Counted from the stretch's first letter, positions 1 through 9,598 are shown. The stretch is 64,000 nt of DNA from G965220205 sp965220205 (GCA_965220205.1 OZ244812.1:1798001-1862000); one strand, 5' to 3'. The notes: generated from the letters alone by a model not told the origin. Program-made: numbers and translations.

Positions 1-1572
1 ATGCTGGAACGCGCCGGAGTCCGTTGGGTCTTCGGCGTGCCCAGCGGGCCAGTCCTGCCGCTCATCGAGGCGATACGCCAGAGCGACCGGGTGCGCTACG
101 TGCTCACCGCAAGCGAGACCTCCGCCGGCTTCATGGCCGAGGCCGTGGGCCGGATCACCGGGACGCCCGGCGTCTGCGTCTCCACGGTCGGCCCGGGCGC
201 GACCAACCTGGCGACCGGCGTCGGCGGCGCCTGGCTAGACCGCTCCCCCGTCATCGCCATCACTTGCACGTACGCGTCGCGGCAGCTCGGTCGCCGGACG
301 CAGATGCTGATCGACCACCAGGCGCTGTTCGCGCCGCTCGTCAAGGCGTCGTTCCGCCTCGAACACGGGAAGGTGGCCGCGGTCCTCGCCGAGGCGTTGG
401 GCCTGGCGGTCAGCGAGCCCCCCGGCCCCGTCCACCTCGACTTTCCCGAGGACGTGGGACTCGCAGAGGCGACGGAGTCGCTGGCGGAGCCTCCCGCGCC
501 CGTCCCGGCGCCGCCCCCGCCCGCAAGCCTCCCCGACGACATCGAGCGGCTGCTGCGGTCGAGCCGCAGACCGATCGTCGTGACAGGACTCACGCTGACG
601 CGCGCCGCGCATCCGGAGTTGCTCACGCGGTTCCTCGATACGCAGCGTATCCCGTTCGTGTCCACGCTCCACGCCAAGGGGTTCGTCCCCGAGTCGCACG
701 CGGGCGCTCTCGGCGTCATGGGCCGCGCCCGTCGCACCGACGTCCAGCGCATGATTGACCGCGCCGACCTCGCAATCGCGGTGGGGTTCGACTGCATCGA
801 GATTGACTACGAGGACTGGGCCCGGCGTATGCCGGTCGCGCATCTGAGCACGGAGCCGGTGCAGGCAGGCACGGACGCGAACGTAGTGCTGGACGCCGTC
901 GGCGACCTGGACGCCATCCTGTTGGAGCTCGCGAGCGTGCCCGCTGTCCCCAACGAGTGGGACCCGGCCGAGTGGGCCGCGCACCGCGAGGCGCTCGACG
1001 CCGCGCTCCGCCCGCCCTCCAACGGGATGGCCGCGCACCACGTTCTCGACGTATTGCGGGCGGAGCTCCCCGGCGACGCCGTCATCGCCTACGACGTCGG
1101 CGCGCACACGCACCAGATCGCGACGCAGTGGCGCACCGACTCCCCACACACGGCGCTGGCCACGAATGGGTGGTCGTCGATGGGCTACGGCATGCCCGCG
1201 GCCTACGCGGCGAAGCTCGCGCGTCCGGACCGCACGGTGGTGGGCGTTGTGGGCGACGGGTGCTTCCAGATGACGGCCGGGGAGCTCGCGACAGCGCGGC
1301 GGCTCGGCCTGCCCGTCCCCATCGTCGTGCTCAACGACGGCTGGCTCGGCCTGATGAAGGTGAAGCAGGAGCGCCTCGACTACGGGTCGTCAGGGGCCCT
1401 GCTTGGCGAGCAGTCGGAGTCTCCCTCCAGCCTATTCGGCGTGCCGTTCCGCGCCGCGCGCGACGAAGCCTCGTTCCGCGCCGCGCTCCGCTGGGCGCTG
1501 CAACTCGACGGCCCCAGCGTCATCGACGCGTTCATCGATGTCGAGCCGTATTCGACGACGGTGTTCGATTAG
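1..1572 (+). CDS. Thiamine pyrophosphate-dependent enzyme, acetolactate synthase-like (5' end probably cut)
   Basis: This is a TPP-dependent decarboxylase or carboligase of the acetolactate synthase/benzoylformate decarboxylase superfamily. Visible are the N-terminal pyrimidine-binding domain with the conserved cofactor-activating Glu (E39, in SETSAGFMAEA), a central domain around residues 180-310, and the C-terminal pyrophosphate domain with the metal motif G418-D419-G420 followed by N445. Family members normally have about 15-20 residues before the first motif seen here, and the frame is open to base 1, so the true start probably lies upstream of the window. The substrate cannot be told from sequence. 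It may act on 2-oxoacids made by the neighbouring catabolic genes, which is inference. It converges on the HAD gene downstream. Confidence 0.85.
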   Translation: MLERAGVRWVFGVPSGPVLPLIEAIRQSDRVRYVLTASETSAGFMAEAVGRITGTPGVCVSTVGPGATNLATGVGGAWLDRSPVIAITCTYASRQLGRRTQMLIDHQALFAPLVKASFRLEHGKVAAVLAEALGLAVSEPPGPVHLDFPEDVGLAEATESLAEPPAPVPAPPPPASLPDDIERLLRSSRRPIVVTGLTLTRAAHPELLTRFLDTQRIPFVSTLHAKGFVPESHAGALGVMGRARRTDVQRMIDRADLAIAVGFDCIEIDYEDWARRMPVAHLSTEPVQAGTDANVVLDAVGDLDAILLELASVPAVPNEWDPAEWAAHREALDAALRPPSNGMAAHHVLDVLRAELPGDAVIAYDVGAHTHQIATQWRTDSPHTALATNGWSSMGYGMPAAYAAKLARPDRTVVGVVGDGCFQMTAGELATARRLGLPVPIVVLNDGWLGLMKVKQERLDYGSSGALLGEQSESPSSLFGVPFRAARDEASFRAALRWALQLDGPSVIDAFIDVEPYSTTVFD

Positions 1573-1658
1573 GGGGTTGTCGTGCGCTGACAGCGCTTGC
1601 GAGAACCGGGCGGCAGATACGATGGGGCCGGTTCGCTGGTCTCGCCCGACTATCGATG

Positions 1659-2309
1659 CTACACAAACCTCAGAATCTCTCGCAGGTCCATCGTCTCGAT
1701 GGAGTGGTCGGCAAGAAGCTGAGTCGTGCGGTCTGCGTTGATGGCGACTGACACACCGGCTATTCGGAAAACCTCGTGATCCGACCTCGAGTCCCCTATA
1801 GCGACGGACCGGTCGGCGGTTAGCCCAAGCCGTGTCACGGTTTGCGAGAAGAATCTGGCCTTGTCTAGCCCGGTGAAGTGGCTGGTCACACGGCCTGTGA
1901 GCACTGCGCCATTCATGGCCATTGCAGTTCCACAGTAGTCATCAAATCCGTACTCTGTCGCGAACATCTCCACGAAGAACTTCCATGTAATCGATGCGAG
2001 AATTACGTAGGCTCCCCTTCGGTGTAGATCGTCGATAGTTTCATGGATTCCGCCAATTCGCGGCGTTTGCTCGTATGCCAAGCGGATGGTTGATAAGGGG
2101 ACTCCAGCCAAGCGTTTTCCCAATCGGTCGGCAATCGTAACGTCGTCCAATGCGCCAGCTTGGAGCGCCTGCTCAGCCTCTTCAGCTTCACGTTCGTGAC
2201 CAAGCACATGGGCTAGTACGCGGACGGTCGATGAATGCGGGATTAGAGTTCCATCCAAGTCAATCGACACGAGCGAGACCGGCACTCTAGGCCTTAGTCC
2301 GGCACTCAT
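1659..2309 (-). CDS. HAD-superfamily phosphatase (SerB-like)
   Basis: This 216-residue haloacid dehalogenase-type hydrolase has motif I DLDGT near the N-terminus (nucleophile Asp) and motif IV GDSRSD near residue 165, with a helical cap between them, as in phosphoserine phosphatase-like type IB members. The expected reaction is hydrolysis of a small phosphomonoester in the cytoplasm; the substrate is unknown. I chose the ATG at 2309; a TTG at 2330 extends the frame by seven residues but neither has a clear ribosome binding site. Base composition is visibly less GC-rich than the flanking genes, which suggests acquisition by transfer. Confidence 0.75.
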   Translation of the reverse strand: MSAGLRPRVPVSLVSIDLDGTLIPHSSTVRVLAHVLGHEREAEEAEQALQAGALDDVTIADRLGKRLAGVPLSTIRLAYEQTPRIGGIHETIDDLHRRGAYVILASITWKFFVEMFATEYGFDDYCGTAMAMNGAVLTGRVTSHFTGLDKARFFSQTVTRLGLTADRSVAIGDSRSDHEVFRIAGVSVAINADRTTQLLADHSIETMDLREILRFV

Positions 2310-2361
2310 ATCAGGGACTGGCCACGTCAACGGCTAGAATGCACACGCGCGTTCTCCCCCC

Positions 2362-3678
2362 CTACGCCGTGCTCGGGAGCATCGAGCGGCGGCGGAGCTT
2401 CGTTGGGGACGCCATCAGCAGGGGGAGCGGGACGAGCAGGAAGCTGAAGACTGCGAGCACCCAGATGGCGACGGCGTAGCTTCCCTCGAGGTCGAACACG
2501 ACGCCCATGAAGATCGGGCCCACGACGCCGGCGGCTACGGCGCCGCCCTGCAACAGGCCGATGACGGGGCCCAACGACCGCAGCCCGAAGATCAGGCTGC
2601 CCAACGTGCCGCGCGTGGGGATCAGCCCGCCGAGCGCGGTGCCGAACAGCACGACGAACGGCAACGATGCCGCGAGCGTGGCGGGCTTGAACACCTCGAG
2701 GTAGACGAGCGATAGGCCCATGACAACGGCCATCCCCACGAGCACGACTCGGAAGTCGGTCTTGTCCAGCAGGAAGCCGCCGCCAATCCTGCCCGCTCCG
2801 CTGACGAGAAACACGAGCGTCAGCGTCGCCGCGGCGTTGGCCGGCGAAAGGCCCCCGTCGTTCACGAAGAACGGGACCTGGTGCGCCTGAATCGACGAGT
2901 TGACGGTGAACATGCCCGCCATGTAGGTCGCAAGCAGCCAGAACTCCCGCGTGCGCATCACCTCGGGCAACGTGAGCCCCGTCTCAATCCGGGGCGCCAG
3001 GTTGGCGGACTGCCCGAACGCCTGAGCGCTCCCCTCTTCCGGCAGGTCGCCGTCGGGCAGCAGACCGTAGCTCTCGGGCCGGTCGCGGGCGAGGGCTGAG
3101 AGCGCGCTGATTGCGATGGCCACCAGAATGCCGTAGCCGATCAGGACAGCCCGCCAACCGACCCACTCCTCGAGCGCCGTGTTGAGGATGACGAACGGGG
3201 ACCCGAAGATAGGGCCGAGTACGGCGAGGCCCATAGCCAGTCCGCGCTTCCGCCGGAACCACCGGGCGATGAGCACGGGCCAGGTCACGGTGTGGCTGAC
3301 GCCCGAGGTGCCGAGCGAAATGACCAGAAACGCCACGTAGAACGTCACGATGCCGGTGGTGAAACCGAGTGCGACGAGGCCCGCCGCCGTGACGAGACCG
3401 CTCCAGAAGATCATGCGCCGCGGGCTCACACGGTCGAGCATGAAGCCGACGAGCGGGCTGGCGACCCCCGACTCCAGCTGCCGGAGCGACATGGCGGCCG
3501 ATATGGTCGACCGGCTCCAATTGAAGTGTTGCTCGATCGGAAGGAACAGGACGCTGAAGCCCTGGAAGTAGGCGGCGGAGAGCACGGCGTTGGCGGCGGC
3601 GCTGGCGGCGACGATGTACCATCCGAAGAATATACGAGGCCTGCTGCCCTCCGGGCCGCGCGGCGCGCGCTCATCCAT
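2362..3678 (-). CDS. Major facilitator superfamily transporter
   Basis: This 438-residue polytopic membrane protein has about twelve hydrophobic segments and begins with a short polar N-terminus followed by FFGWYIV, a start typical of MFS monocarboxylate/oxalate-type carriers. A cytoplasmic loop with the signature DRVSPRRM lies between TM2 and TM3. I chose the ATG at 3678 because upstream in-frame codons give only polar residues with no membrane segment. It probably imports or exports an organic anion. It is transcribed divergently from the PPOX-fold gene, with about 155 bases between the two starts. Confidence 0.82.
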   Translation of the reverse strand: MDERAPRGPEGSRPRIFFGWYIVAASAAANAVLSAAYFQGFSVLFLPIEQHFNWSRSTISAAMSLRQLESGVASPLVGFMLDRVSPRRMIFWSGLVTAAGLVALGFTTGIVTFYVAFLVISLGTSGVSHTVTWPVLIARWFRRKRGLAMGLAVLGPIFGSPFVILNTALEEWVGWRAVLIGYGILVAIAISALSALARDRPESYGLLPDGDLPEEGSAQAFGQSANLAPRIETGLTLPEVMRTREFWLLATYMAGMFTVNSSIQAHQVPFFVNDGGLSPANAAATLTLVFLVSGAGRIGGGFLLDKTDFRVVLVGMAVVMGLSLVYLEVFKPATLAASLPFVVLFGTALGGLIPTRGTLGSLIFGLRSLGPVIGLLQGGAVAAGVVGPIFMGVVFDLEGSYAVAIWVLAVFSFLLVPLPLLMASPTKLRRRSMLPSTA

Positions 3679-3834
3679 CAAGGGACCGCTCCGTTCCAGG
3701 GCCGGGCAGACGTGCACGCCGAGCTCCGCGCCGGTATGGTAGCCGACGAGTTCGATGCGGCGCCAGCGCACACACTCCTTCGGCGCACGAAGCGGCGCAG
3801 GCGTGCGGTCCGGTACGCCCGAGGGAGGACGCAC

Positions 3835-4257
3835 GTGGGGTTGGAAGAGTTGGACGGTCTGCTAGCGCGGCATCGAACGGTGGTCTTCACCACGTTCCGG
3901 CGGGATGGACGGCCGCAGATGAGTCTGGTCACGGTCGGCCGTGTGGGCGACGCGCTGGGGTTCACGACCCGGCAACGGAACGCCAAGTTCCACAACCTGA
4001 TGCGCGACCCGCGGTGCGCGCTCATGCTCGCTTCGCCCGATTGGCGCGGTTACGCAGTGATCGACGGCGACGCCGAGGTCGTCGGCGCCCACAACGCGGA
4101 CGCCGACACGGTGCGCCTGACCTTGCGGGACGTCTATCGCGCGAGCGCGGGCAAGGAGCATCCCGATTGGGACGACTACGACCGCGCCATGGTCGACCAG
4201 CGGCGGGTGGCAGTCCTGCTCCGCCTGGGACGCATGTACACGTCGGGGCTCGGCTAG
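3835..4257 (+). CDS. PPOX-fold (pyridoxamine 5'-phosphate oxidase-like) FMN/F420-dependent oxidoreductase
   Basis: This 140-residue protein of the split beta-barrel flavin-binding family resembles small F420-dependent reductases. It carries the usual pattern of an N-terminal strand (VVFTTFRRDGRPQMS), then RNAKFHNLMRDPRCAL, then a strand ending in VIDGDAEVV. The GTG at 3835 is preceded at a good distance by a GAGGGAGG ribosome binding site (3821-3828), which decides the start. The substrate is unknown. It converges with the protease gene, leaving about ten bases between stop codons. Confidence 0.8.
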   Translation: MGLEELDGLLARHRTVVFTTFRRDGRPQMSLVTVGRVGDALGFTTRQRNAKFHNLMRDPRCALMLASPDWRGYAVIDGDAEVVGAHNADADTVRLTLRDVYRASAGKEHPDWDDYDRAMVDQRRVAVLLRLGRMYTSGLG

Positions 4258-4267
4258 CCAGACCGCC

Positions 4268-5371
4268 CTAGGAGACCTCCTCGAGGGTCATGTCGAAGTC
4301 CAGGTGTTCCGTGCCCCGGACGACGGTGAGGTTGATCTCGTCGCCCACCTCGTAGCCGGTGAGGAAGAGCCGCACCAGCTCGGACGTCGAGACGACTGGA
4401 GTGCCGTCCACCTCCACGATGACGTCGCCGACTTCGACGCCCGCTCGGGCGGCGGGGCCGTTCTCCGTCAGCTCCACGATCAGAACGCCCTCGGCGACCG
4501 ACAGGCCCCTGTCCGCGGCGACGACAGGCGTGACGTCGAGAATACGGACCCCGATGCGCGGCCGTATGACCCGCCCGTTGGCAATCAGCTGCTCAGTGAC
4601 GGGAATCGCGGTGCCCATGCTGATCGCGAAGCCGATCCCTTCGGCCTCCTGGTCGTTGCCCACAGTGCCCCTGATGATAGCGGTGTTGATGCCGACGACC
4701 TCGCCGGCGAGGTTCAGAAGCGGCCCGCCGCTGTTCCCCGGATTGATGACCGCGTCCGTCTGCACGAGGTCGTGGAGGGGCGGCGTGTTCGGATCGACCA
4801 CCAGCGAGCGGCCCTTCGAGCTCACAACGCCCACGGTGACGCTCCCTTCGAGCCCCAATGGGCTCCCGATCGCGATCACCCAATCGCCGATGCGCATGGC
4901 GTCGGTGTCGCCCAGGCTGGCGACGACGAGGTTGTCGATCTCCGCGGGGTCGGCCTTGAGGACCGCCAAGTCGGTCTCCGGGTCGGCGCCGACGATCTCC
5001 ACCTCCACCACTTGGCGATTCGAGAGCGCCACCTCCACCCGCGCGGCGTTCTCGACGACGTGGTTGTTGGTGAGGATGAATCCCCGCTCGTCGAAGAACA
5101 CGCCCGACCCTTGCGACTGGCCCTCCGTGGGCTGACCGAACAGGTCCGGGCGCTGGGCCGTGGCGAGCACCTGCACAACGGTCGGCCCGAGCCGCTCCAC
5201 CATTGTGGCGACGTCAGGGAGTCCGGTCGACGGGCGTGCTGCACCGCCGGCGGCCGTCGGTGTGGGCGCGGCGACGAACGGGTTGAGGGTCGGCGCTTCC
5301 GAATCGTCGCGGCCGACCACCACGAGGGTGACAATCATGGCCAGCAGCAGAAGCGTGAGAGGGTGACGCAT
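4268..5371 (-). CDS. HtrA/DegP-type trypsin-like serine protease with PDZ domain
   Basis: This 367-residue protein has an N-terminal membrane anchor (residues about 4-20), a low-complexity linker, a trypsin-like domain with catalytic His104, Asp134 and Ser214 (in GNSGGP), and one PDZ domain (about 270-360). It should act outside the membrane on misfolded or damaged proteins. I chose the ATG at 5371 because it puts the hydrophobic anchor at the N-terminus; the frame stays open to 6094 but that part only mirrors rph in another frame. It lies 113 bases downstream of rph on the same strand and may be cotranscribed. Confidence 0.9.
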   Translation of the reverse strand: MRHPLTLLLLAMIVTLVVVGRDDSEAPTLNPFVAAPTPTAAGGAARPSTGLPDVATMVERLGPTVVQVLATAQRPDLFGQPTEGQSQGSGVFFDERGFILTNNHVVENAARVEVALSNRQVVEVEIVGADPETDLAVLKADPAEIDNLVVASLGDTDAMRIGDWVIAIGSPLGLEGSVTVGVVSSKGRSLVVDPNTPPLHDLVQTDAVINPGNSGGPLLNLAGEVVGINTAIIRGTVGNDQEAEGIGFAISMGTAIPVTEQLIANGRVIRPRIGVRILDVTPVVAADRGLSVAEGVLIVELTENGPAARAGVEVGDVIVEVDGTPVVSTSELVRLFLTGYEVGDEINLTVVRGTEHLDFDMTLEEVS

Positions 5372-5484
5372 CGCCTGTTTCCGTATCCATGTCCGGCGAG
5401 AGATATCCAGCGCAGAGGTTCGCGGCTGTGCGCGGGGCGCGGTTTGGGCTTGCGGCGGGCCGCCCACGGGAGCTCGGACAGAGG

Positions 5485-6210
5485 CTAAGACGTGGGCAAG
5501 GCCGCCACTGCCTCTTTCTGCACCTGACAGAGTTGCTGAATGCCCCTGTCCGCCAGAGCGAGGATCTCCTCCATGACTGGCCGCGAGAAGGGGCCCTCCT
5601 CTCCGGTCCCCTGCAATTCGACAAACTCGCCCCGGTCGGTCATGACGACGTTGAAGTCGACGTCGGCCTTCGAGTCCTCCTCGTAGCACAGGTCGAGCAT
5701 GATGTCCCCGCCGACGACGCCGACACTCGTGGCTGCCACGGCGCTGTTCATCGGCACGTGGTGCAGCACCCGCTGCCGCACCAGCGACAGCATCGCTTGG
5801 TAAACGGCGACGTACGCTCCGGTGATGGCGGCGGTCCGAGTGCCGCCGTCGGCTTGGAGGACGTCGCAATCGACGGTGATGGTGCGCTCCCCCAGCCTCC
5901 CCAGGTCGGCGACAGCCCGGAGCGAGCGGCCGATCAGCCGCTGAATCTCCATGGTCCGTCCGCCGGTCGCGCTCCGCTCGCGGGGCGTCCGCGAGAGCGT
6001 CGATCGCGGGAGCATCCCGTATTCGGCCGTGATCCAGCCCCGTCCGCGTCCCCGGAGAAACGGCGGCACTTTCTCCTCGATGCTCGCGGAACACACCACT
6101 CGCGTGAGCCCCGTCTGGACGAGCACAGAGCCCTCGGCGAACTCCTGGAAACCCGATGTGATGCTAGAGGGGCGAAGCTCGTCGTTCGTCCTGCCGTCGA
6201 TGCGCGCCAA
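5485..6210 (-). CDS. rph: Ribonuclease PH
   Basis: This is a full-length 241-residue RNase PH, the phosphate-dependent 3'-5' exoribonuclease that trims tRNA 3' ends. It opens with the family signature RIDGRTNDELRP and contains the phosphate-site segment SRTPRERSATGGRT (about residues 70-85) and the active-site region CDVLQADGGTRTAAITGA (about 114-131), all well conserved. It is read toward the HtrA protease gene. About 165 bases of non-coding sequence upstream separate it from the permease gene. Confidence 0.95.
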   Translation of the reverse strand: MARIDGRTNDELRPSSITSGFQEFAEGSVLVQTGLTRVVCSASIEEKVPPFLRGRGRGWITAEYGMLPRSTLSRTPRERSATGGRTMEIQRLIGRSLRAVADLGRLGERTITVDCDVLQADGGTRTAAITGAYVAVYQAMLSLVRQRVLHHVPMNSAVAATSVGVVGGDIMLDLCYEEDSKADVDFNVVMTDRGEFVELQGTGEEGPFSRPVMEEILALADRGIQQLCQVQKEAVAALPTS

Positions 6211-6375
6211 GAGAAACCTCGTTCTTAGCTCGTCGGGAGCGTGTCCGGAAAGTGACTGGAGGAATATGCAGCGTTCGCCAGTATAGCAACCTCGCGCGCG
6301 GCGGCGACGGTCAGCCTCCCGGCAACGGAGCGCGGGCCCCTTGCTAGGGAACGGCGTGGGCGCAGACGTCCATGA

Positions 6376-8202
6376 TCACGCGGGGGTTCGCGCCACGGGA
6401 TCTGTCGCTTCCGGCGGAGCCTTCACCGCTGCCCTGTTCGCTGACGCCCTCATCTCAGGGCTGACGCCGAGCGGCAGTCCCAGCTTGCGAGCGATGAGCG
6501 CCACTACGACCGTCATGGCAACGATGAACAGGCTGACGATCCCGGCCTCCTCCAGAAGCTGGCCGTCCGCGTGGGTCATCATCTCCAGGGCCATGATCGA
6601 GAGGGTCTTGGTGCCCCGGCTAGCCAGCAAGATGATGCTCGCAGTCGCCTGCGCGGCGAACACGAAATTGAGCGTGCCAATGAGTATCAGCGTCGGCATG
6701 ATCAGCGGCAGCCAGATGCGCACGTACGTGTACCACCAGCCCGCCCCGGAAACGCGCGCCGCCTCCTCCATGTCGCTCCCCATCTGGAGGTAGACGCCCT
6801 TGATGAGCTGCGTGCTGATCAACTTGCCTTGCAGGATGACGACGAGGAGTAGAGCCCAGATGGTCCCGTAGAGGGGTTGGAAGAGCGGCGTCCCCAGGAA
6901 TAGCCACAGCAAGCCCAAACCGGCAAGCATCCCTGGCACTGCGGAGGAGACCCAGAAGATGGAGTCAAGGGTCTGCCGGCCGCGCCACCGAGTCCGCACG
7001 AGCACGTAGGCAATCAGCGAGAAGATCAGGGGAGTCAGGATGGCCGTGCTGAGAGCCAACGTGAGCGTCGTCCTGAGCGCTTGGAGGAAGAAGCTGTCAC
7101 TGAGCACCGTGGTCCAGTGCCTCATGGTGAAGACGGAGTTCAGGTTGAAAAAGCCGACGCGGAGCATGAAGCTGCCGCCGACCAGGGTAAGGACGGGCAC
7201 CACGGTCAGGAAGAGCAGAAGCAATACGATCGCGCCGAAGACGAACGGGCGCAGCCGCCCCAGGTCGAGCAAGCCTGGCTTGAACTGGCCGGTGACCGTG
7301 GTGTAGTGCTTGCGCGTGGTGAGCCAGTGCTGGAGCGGGATGACCAGGGCGATGATGAGCAAGGTGATGCTGGCCAGAGCTGCTGCAGCTCCGTACTCCG
7401 GGGGGTCGAAGAAGCGAAGGAAGGCGAAGATCTTCGTGGAGTAGGTATAGAAACCGACGGGTTTGCCAAGGATCAGCTCGATCTCAAAGGACTGGAAGAT
7501 GCGGACCAGGTTGAGCATGAACACAACCACCATGGCCGGGACCATGACCGGCAGCGTCACGCGGAACAGGGTGCGGAGGGCGCTGGCCCCCGACACGTGG
7601 GCGGCCTCCTCCAGCGCCACACTCATGTTGCGGAACGCGGGCGTAAGCAGCATGACCTTGCCCGAGATCGCGTTGCCCATCAGGTGCGTGAAGATGATGC
7701 CCTCGACACTGTAGATATTCAGGGAGCTGTCGGTGACGAATGGCAGCAGCTCGAACGCCCTGTTCAGCAAACCGAAGCTGGGGTCGAGCAGGAAGGTCCA
7801 CCCCACCACGACGGCGATGCCGGGCAGCATGAAGCTGACCCAGAACATGAACTCGAGGCCATAGCTGAAGCGGACGTTGGTGCGGGCCAGAACCCACGCA
7901 ATCATGATGGCGAGCGGGAATGAGATCACCGTCGTCAGTCCGAATACGAGGAACGTGTTGCCCAGAGCCTCCAGGACTCCGGGCGTCGTGAAGGCGAGCC
8001 TCCAATTCTCCATGGACAGAGCGAATCCCCGCCCGACGTCCAAGGAGTTGAAGCTGTTGAGGAATATGAAGAAGACCGGGGCGCCGACGTAGAAACCGAA
8101 CCCCAGGATGAGGACGGCCATGACAAACGTACCGGTCCCCGGCCGGTGTCGCGGAGACCGGCCTAGGGCGCCGGCGGCGGGCTTCCGTTCGACGGTGACC
8201 AC
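6376..8202 (-). CDS. Iron(III)-type ABC transporter permease, two fused permease domains
   Basis: This 608-residue integral membrane protein has twelve hydrophobic segments in two homologous halves, like FbpB/ThiP-type permeases. Each half carries an EAA loop that docks the ATPase (EEAAHVSGASA near residue 200 and EEAARVSGAGW near 485). The start is a GTG at 8202. It follows the solute-binding lipoprotein gene on the same strand with about 48 bases between, so both should form one transcript. No ATP-binding subunit lies nearby, so the complex must borrow one. The substrate is not certain: the family takes ferric iron, thiamine or small organic acids. Confidence 0.88.
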   Translation of the reverse strand: MVTVERKPAAGALGRSPRHRPGTGTFVMAVLILGFGFYVGAPVFFIFLNSFNSLDVGRGFALSMENWRLAFTTPGVLEALGNTFLVFGLTTVISFPLAIMIAWVLARTNVRFSYGLEFMFWVSFMLPGIAVVVGWTFLLDPSFGLLNRAFELLPFVTDSSLNIYSVEGIIFTHLMGNAISGKVMLLTPAFRNMSVALEEAAHVSGASALRTLFRVTLPVMVPAMVVVFMLNLVRIFQSFEIELILGKPVGFYTYSTKIFAFLRFFDPPEYGAAAALASITLLIIALVIPLQHWLTTRKHYTTVTGQFKPGLLDLGRLRPFVFGAIVLLLLFLTVVPVLTLVGGSFMLRVGFFNLNSVFTMRHWTTVLSDSFFLQALRTTLTLALSTAILTPLIFSLIAYVLVRTRWRGRQTLDSIFWVSSAVPGMLAGLGLLWLFLGTPLFQPLYGTIWALLLVVILQGKLISTQLIKGVYLQMGSDMEEAARVSGAGWWYTYVRIWLPLIMPTLILIGTLNFVFAAQATASIILLASRGTKTLSIMALEMMTHADGQLLEEAGIVSLFIVAMTVVVALIARKLGLPLGVSPEMRASANRAAVKAPPEATDPVARTPA

Positions 8203-8250
8203 ATCACGCCTCGCAATCCTGAAAGCCCGCCGCCCTGACGCGCCGCCTCG

Positions 8251-9447
8251 CTACAGGCCCGCCTCCGCCATGATTTCGCGCATCAGCTCTTGCGCCGGGC
8301 CGATCTGCGCCGTGTGTTCAGGGTTCACCTCGGCCCAGTAGTAGTCCTGGTCATCTTTCCTGATATCGCCCTCGTCCACCCCATCGTTGGGGATATCGAT
8401 GCGCAACGAGTCGGCCCCCGAGGCCATCTGCGCGAGCAACGCAGAATCGGGGAGCAACAGCCAGTTGATGAAGAGCTGCGCCGCGTTGGGGTGCGGCGCG
8501 TTGTTGACGAAGTACATCGTCTCGCCGCCAACCCCGATGGTCGCGCCTTCCTTGAGGGCATGAGGCCAGTTGTTCTCAACCGTTGCCCCGTCTCGCTTGA
8601 TCGTGCCCAGGTCCCTGCCGCAGAAGATGCAGAGCGTGAACTTGCCCTGGGCCACCGCCTCCGCGAGAGGCCGGGCCTCGAGGAAGGTCATGTCAGTCTC
8701 GGTGATGAGGCCTCTCATGAATTCCTCCCCCAGGTCGGGGTTGTTGAGGTAGAAGGGGAGGCCGTTCCCTATGCCGGGGAACCGGGGGTCCTGCATGACC
8801 ATCTTGCCGTTGTATTCCGGCTTCAGCAGGTCGTGGTAAGACTGGATCACTGTCGGGTCGGTCAGGAGCTCCGTGTTGTAGCCCAGCGGCGCCAGCGAAG
8901 CGTTCGCCGAGATGCCGACGATGTATGCCCCTTCGTCCGGGCCCAGGAACGGCACGAACCCGCGGTACCACTTGGACTCGTCCAGCACCTCCGGATGGAT
9001 GACCAGCGGCTTGATCGGATCAACGATGCCGTCTGGGATGAGGATATCCGTGACAGTGGCGAGGCCGCCGATCCAGACGTCGAGGGTGAACTCACCTGCG
9101 TTGCGCTCAGCGACAACCTTGTTCACCTGCTGGCTGGACGCCCCCGTGGAGTTAGTTGCGTCGATGCCGAACTCCTCCTCGAAGGCCGGCAATACTTGCT
9201 GTTCCACAACCCGCCCTAGGCCGCAGCAGATGAAGGTCTGCAACTCGCCCTCTTCCTGGGCTGCAGCGACGAGCGCCTCCCACTCCATCTCGAATGCGCT
9301 CATCGCCGGAGTCGGCGTTGCGATCGCTTCGGGCACTGGCGTGGCCGTGGGCCGTGGCGTTGGCGTCGGGTCCGAACCACAGGCGGCAGCCAGCAAGCCG
9401 ACGGCCGCGACGAGCAGGACAAACACCATACCTCGCTTACGCATCAT
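8251..9447 (-). CDS. Extracellular solute-binding lipoprotein of an iron-type ABC importer
   Basis: This 398-residue protein has a lipoprotein signal peptide: basic MMRKRG, a hydrophobic core, and lipobox LLAAAC with Cys23 as lipidation site. A Pro/Thr-rich tether follows, and then a bilobal binding domain of the FbpA type. A Cys pair (ICC) occurs early in the mature domain and a further pair (CIFC) later. It should capture the ligand outside the membrane and deliver it to the permease encoded just downstream. Transcription probably starts from the promoter at 9507-9535. Confidence 0.87.
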   Translation of the reverse strand: MMRKRGMVFVLLVAAVGLLAAACGSDPTPTPRPTATPVPEAIATPTPAMSAFEMEWEALVAAAQEEGELQTFICCGLGRVVEQQVLPAFEEEFGIDATNSTGASSQQVNKVVAERNAGEFTLDVWIGGLATVTDILIPDGIVDPIKPLVIHPEVLDESKWYRGFVPFLGPDEGAYIVGISANASLAPLGYNTELLTDPTVIQSYHDLLKPEYNGKMVMQDPRFPGIGNGLPFYLNNPDLGEEFMRGLITETDMTFLEARPLAEAVAQGKFTLCIFCGRDLGTIKRDGATVENNWPHALKEGATIGVGGETMYFVNNAPHPNAAQLFINWLLLPDSALLAQMASGADSLRIDIPNDGVDEGDIRKDDQDYYWAEVNPEHTAQIGPAQELMREIMAEAGL

Positions 9448-9506
9448 TGTTTCATCTCCCCGTCGGAATCTGCAGAGCCAGTGCGCCGAAGCTACAAAGT
9501 GTGGGC

Positions 9507-9535
9507 ATCATACGCCGATAACCGAGCAAACCCAA
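9507..9535 (-). promoter_or_regulatory. Sigma-70-like promoter for the ABC importer operon
   Basis: On the minus strand, TTGGGT (9535-9530) and TATGAT (9512-9507) are separated by exactly 17 bases. The predicted start of transcription near 9500 leaves a leader of about 50 bases before the lipoprotein ATG at 9447. This is a good match to the bacterial consensus, but it is a prediction from sequence only. Confidence 0.45.
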
Positions 9536-9553
9536 TAGCTCCGGTCACGCAAA

Positions 9554-9598
9554 GGCGAGGCGTCGCCATGCCATTGCAGCGTATTGACGCGCCTCGCC
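9554..9598 (-). terminator. Hairpin at the end of comEC, possible weak terminator
   Basis: The arms GGCGAGGCG (9554-9562) and CGCCTCGCC (9590-9598) are perfectly complementary over nine bases, with a 27-base loop. The comEC stop codon overlaps the outer arm. Read on the minus strand the hairpin is followed by only three T residues, so it would be a poor intrinsic terminator and may instead protect the 3' end of the mRNA. Confidence 0.3.

Noticed and set aside
4268..5371. Calling the protease degP or degS specifically
   Set aside because: It has one PDZ domain and an N-terminal anchor, as do several HtrA subfamilies, so a specific symbol is not justified.
5372..6094. Upstream extension of the HtrA frame giving a 608-residue protein
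   Set aside because: The extension mirrors rph in another frame and would bury the membrane anchor in the middle of the protein.
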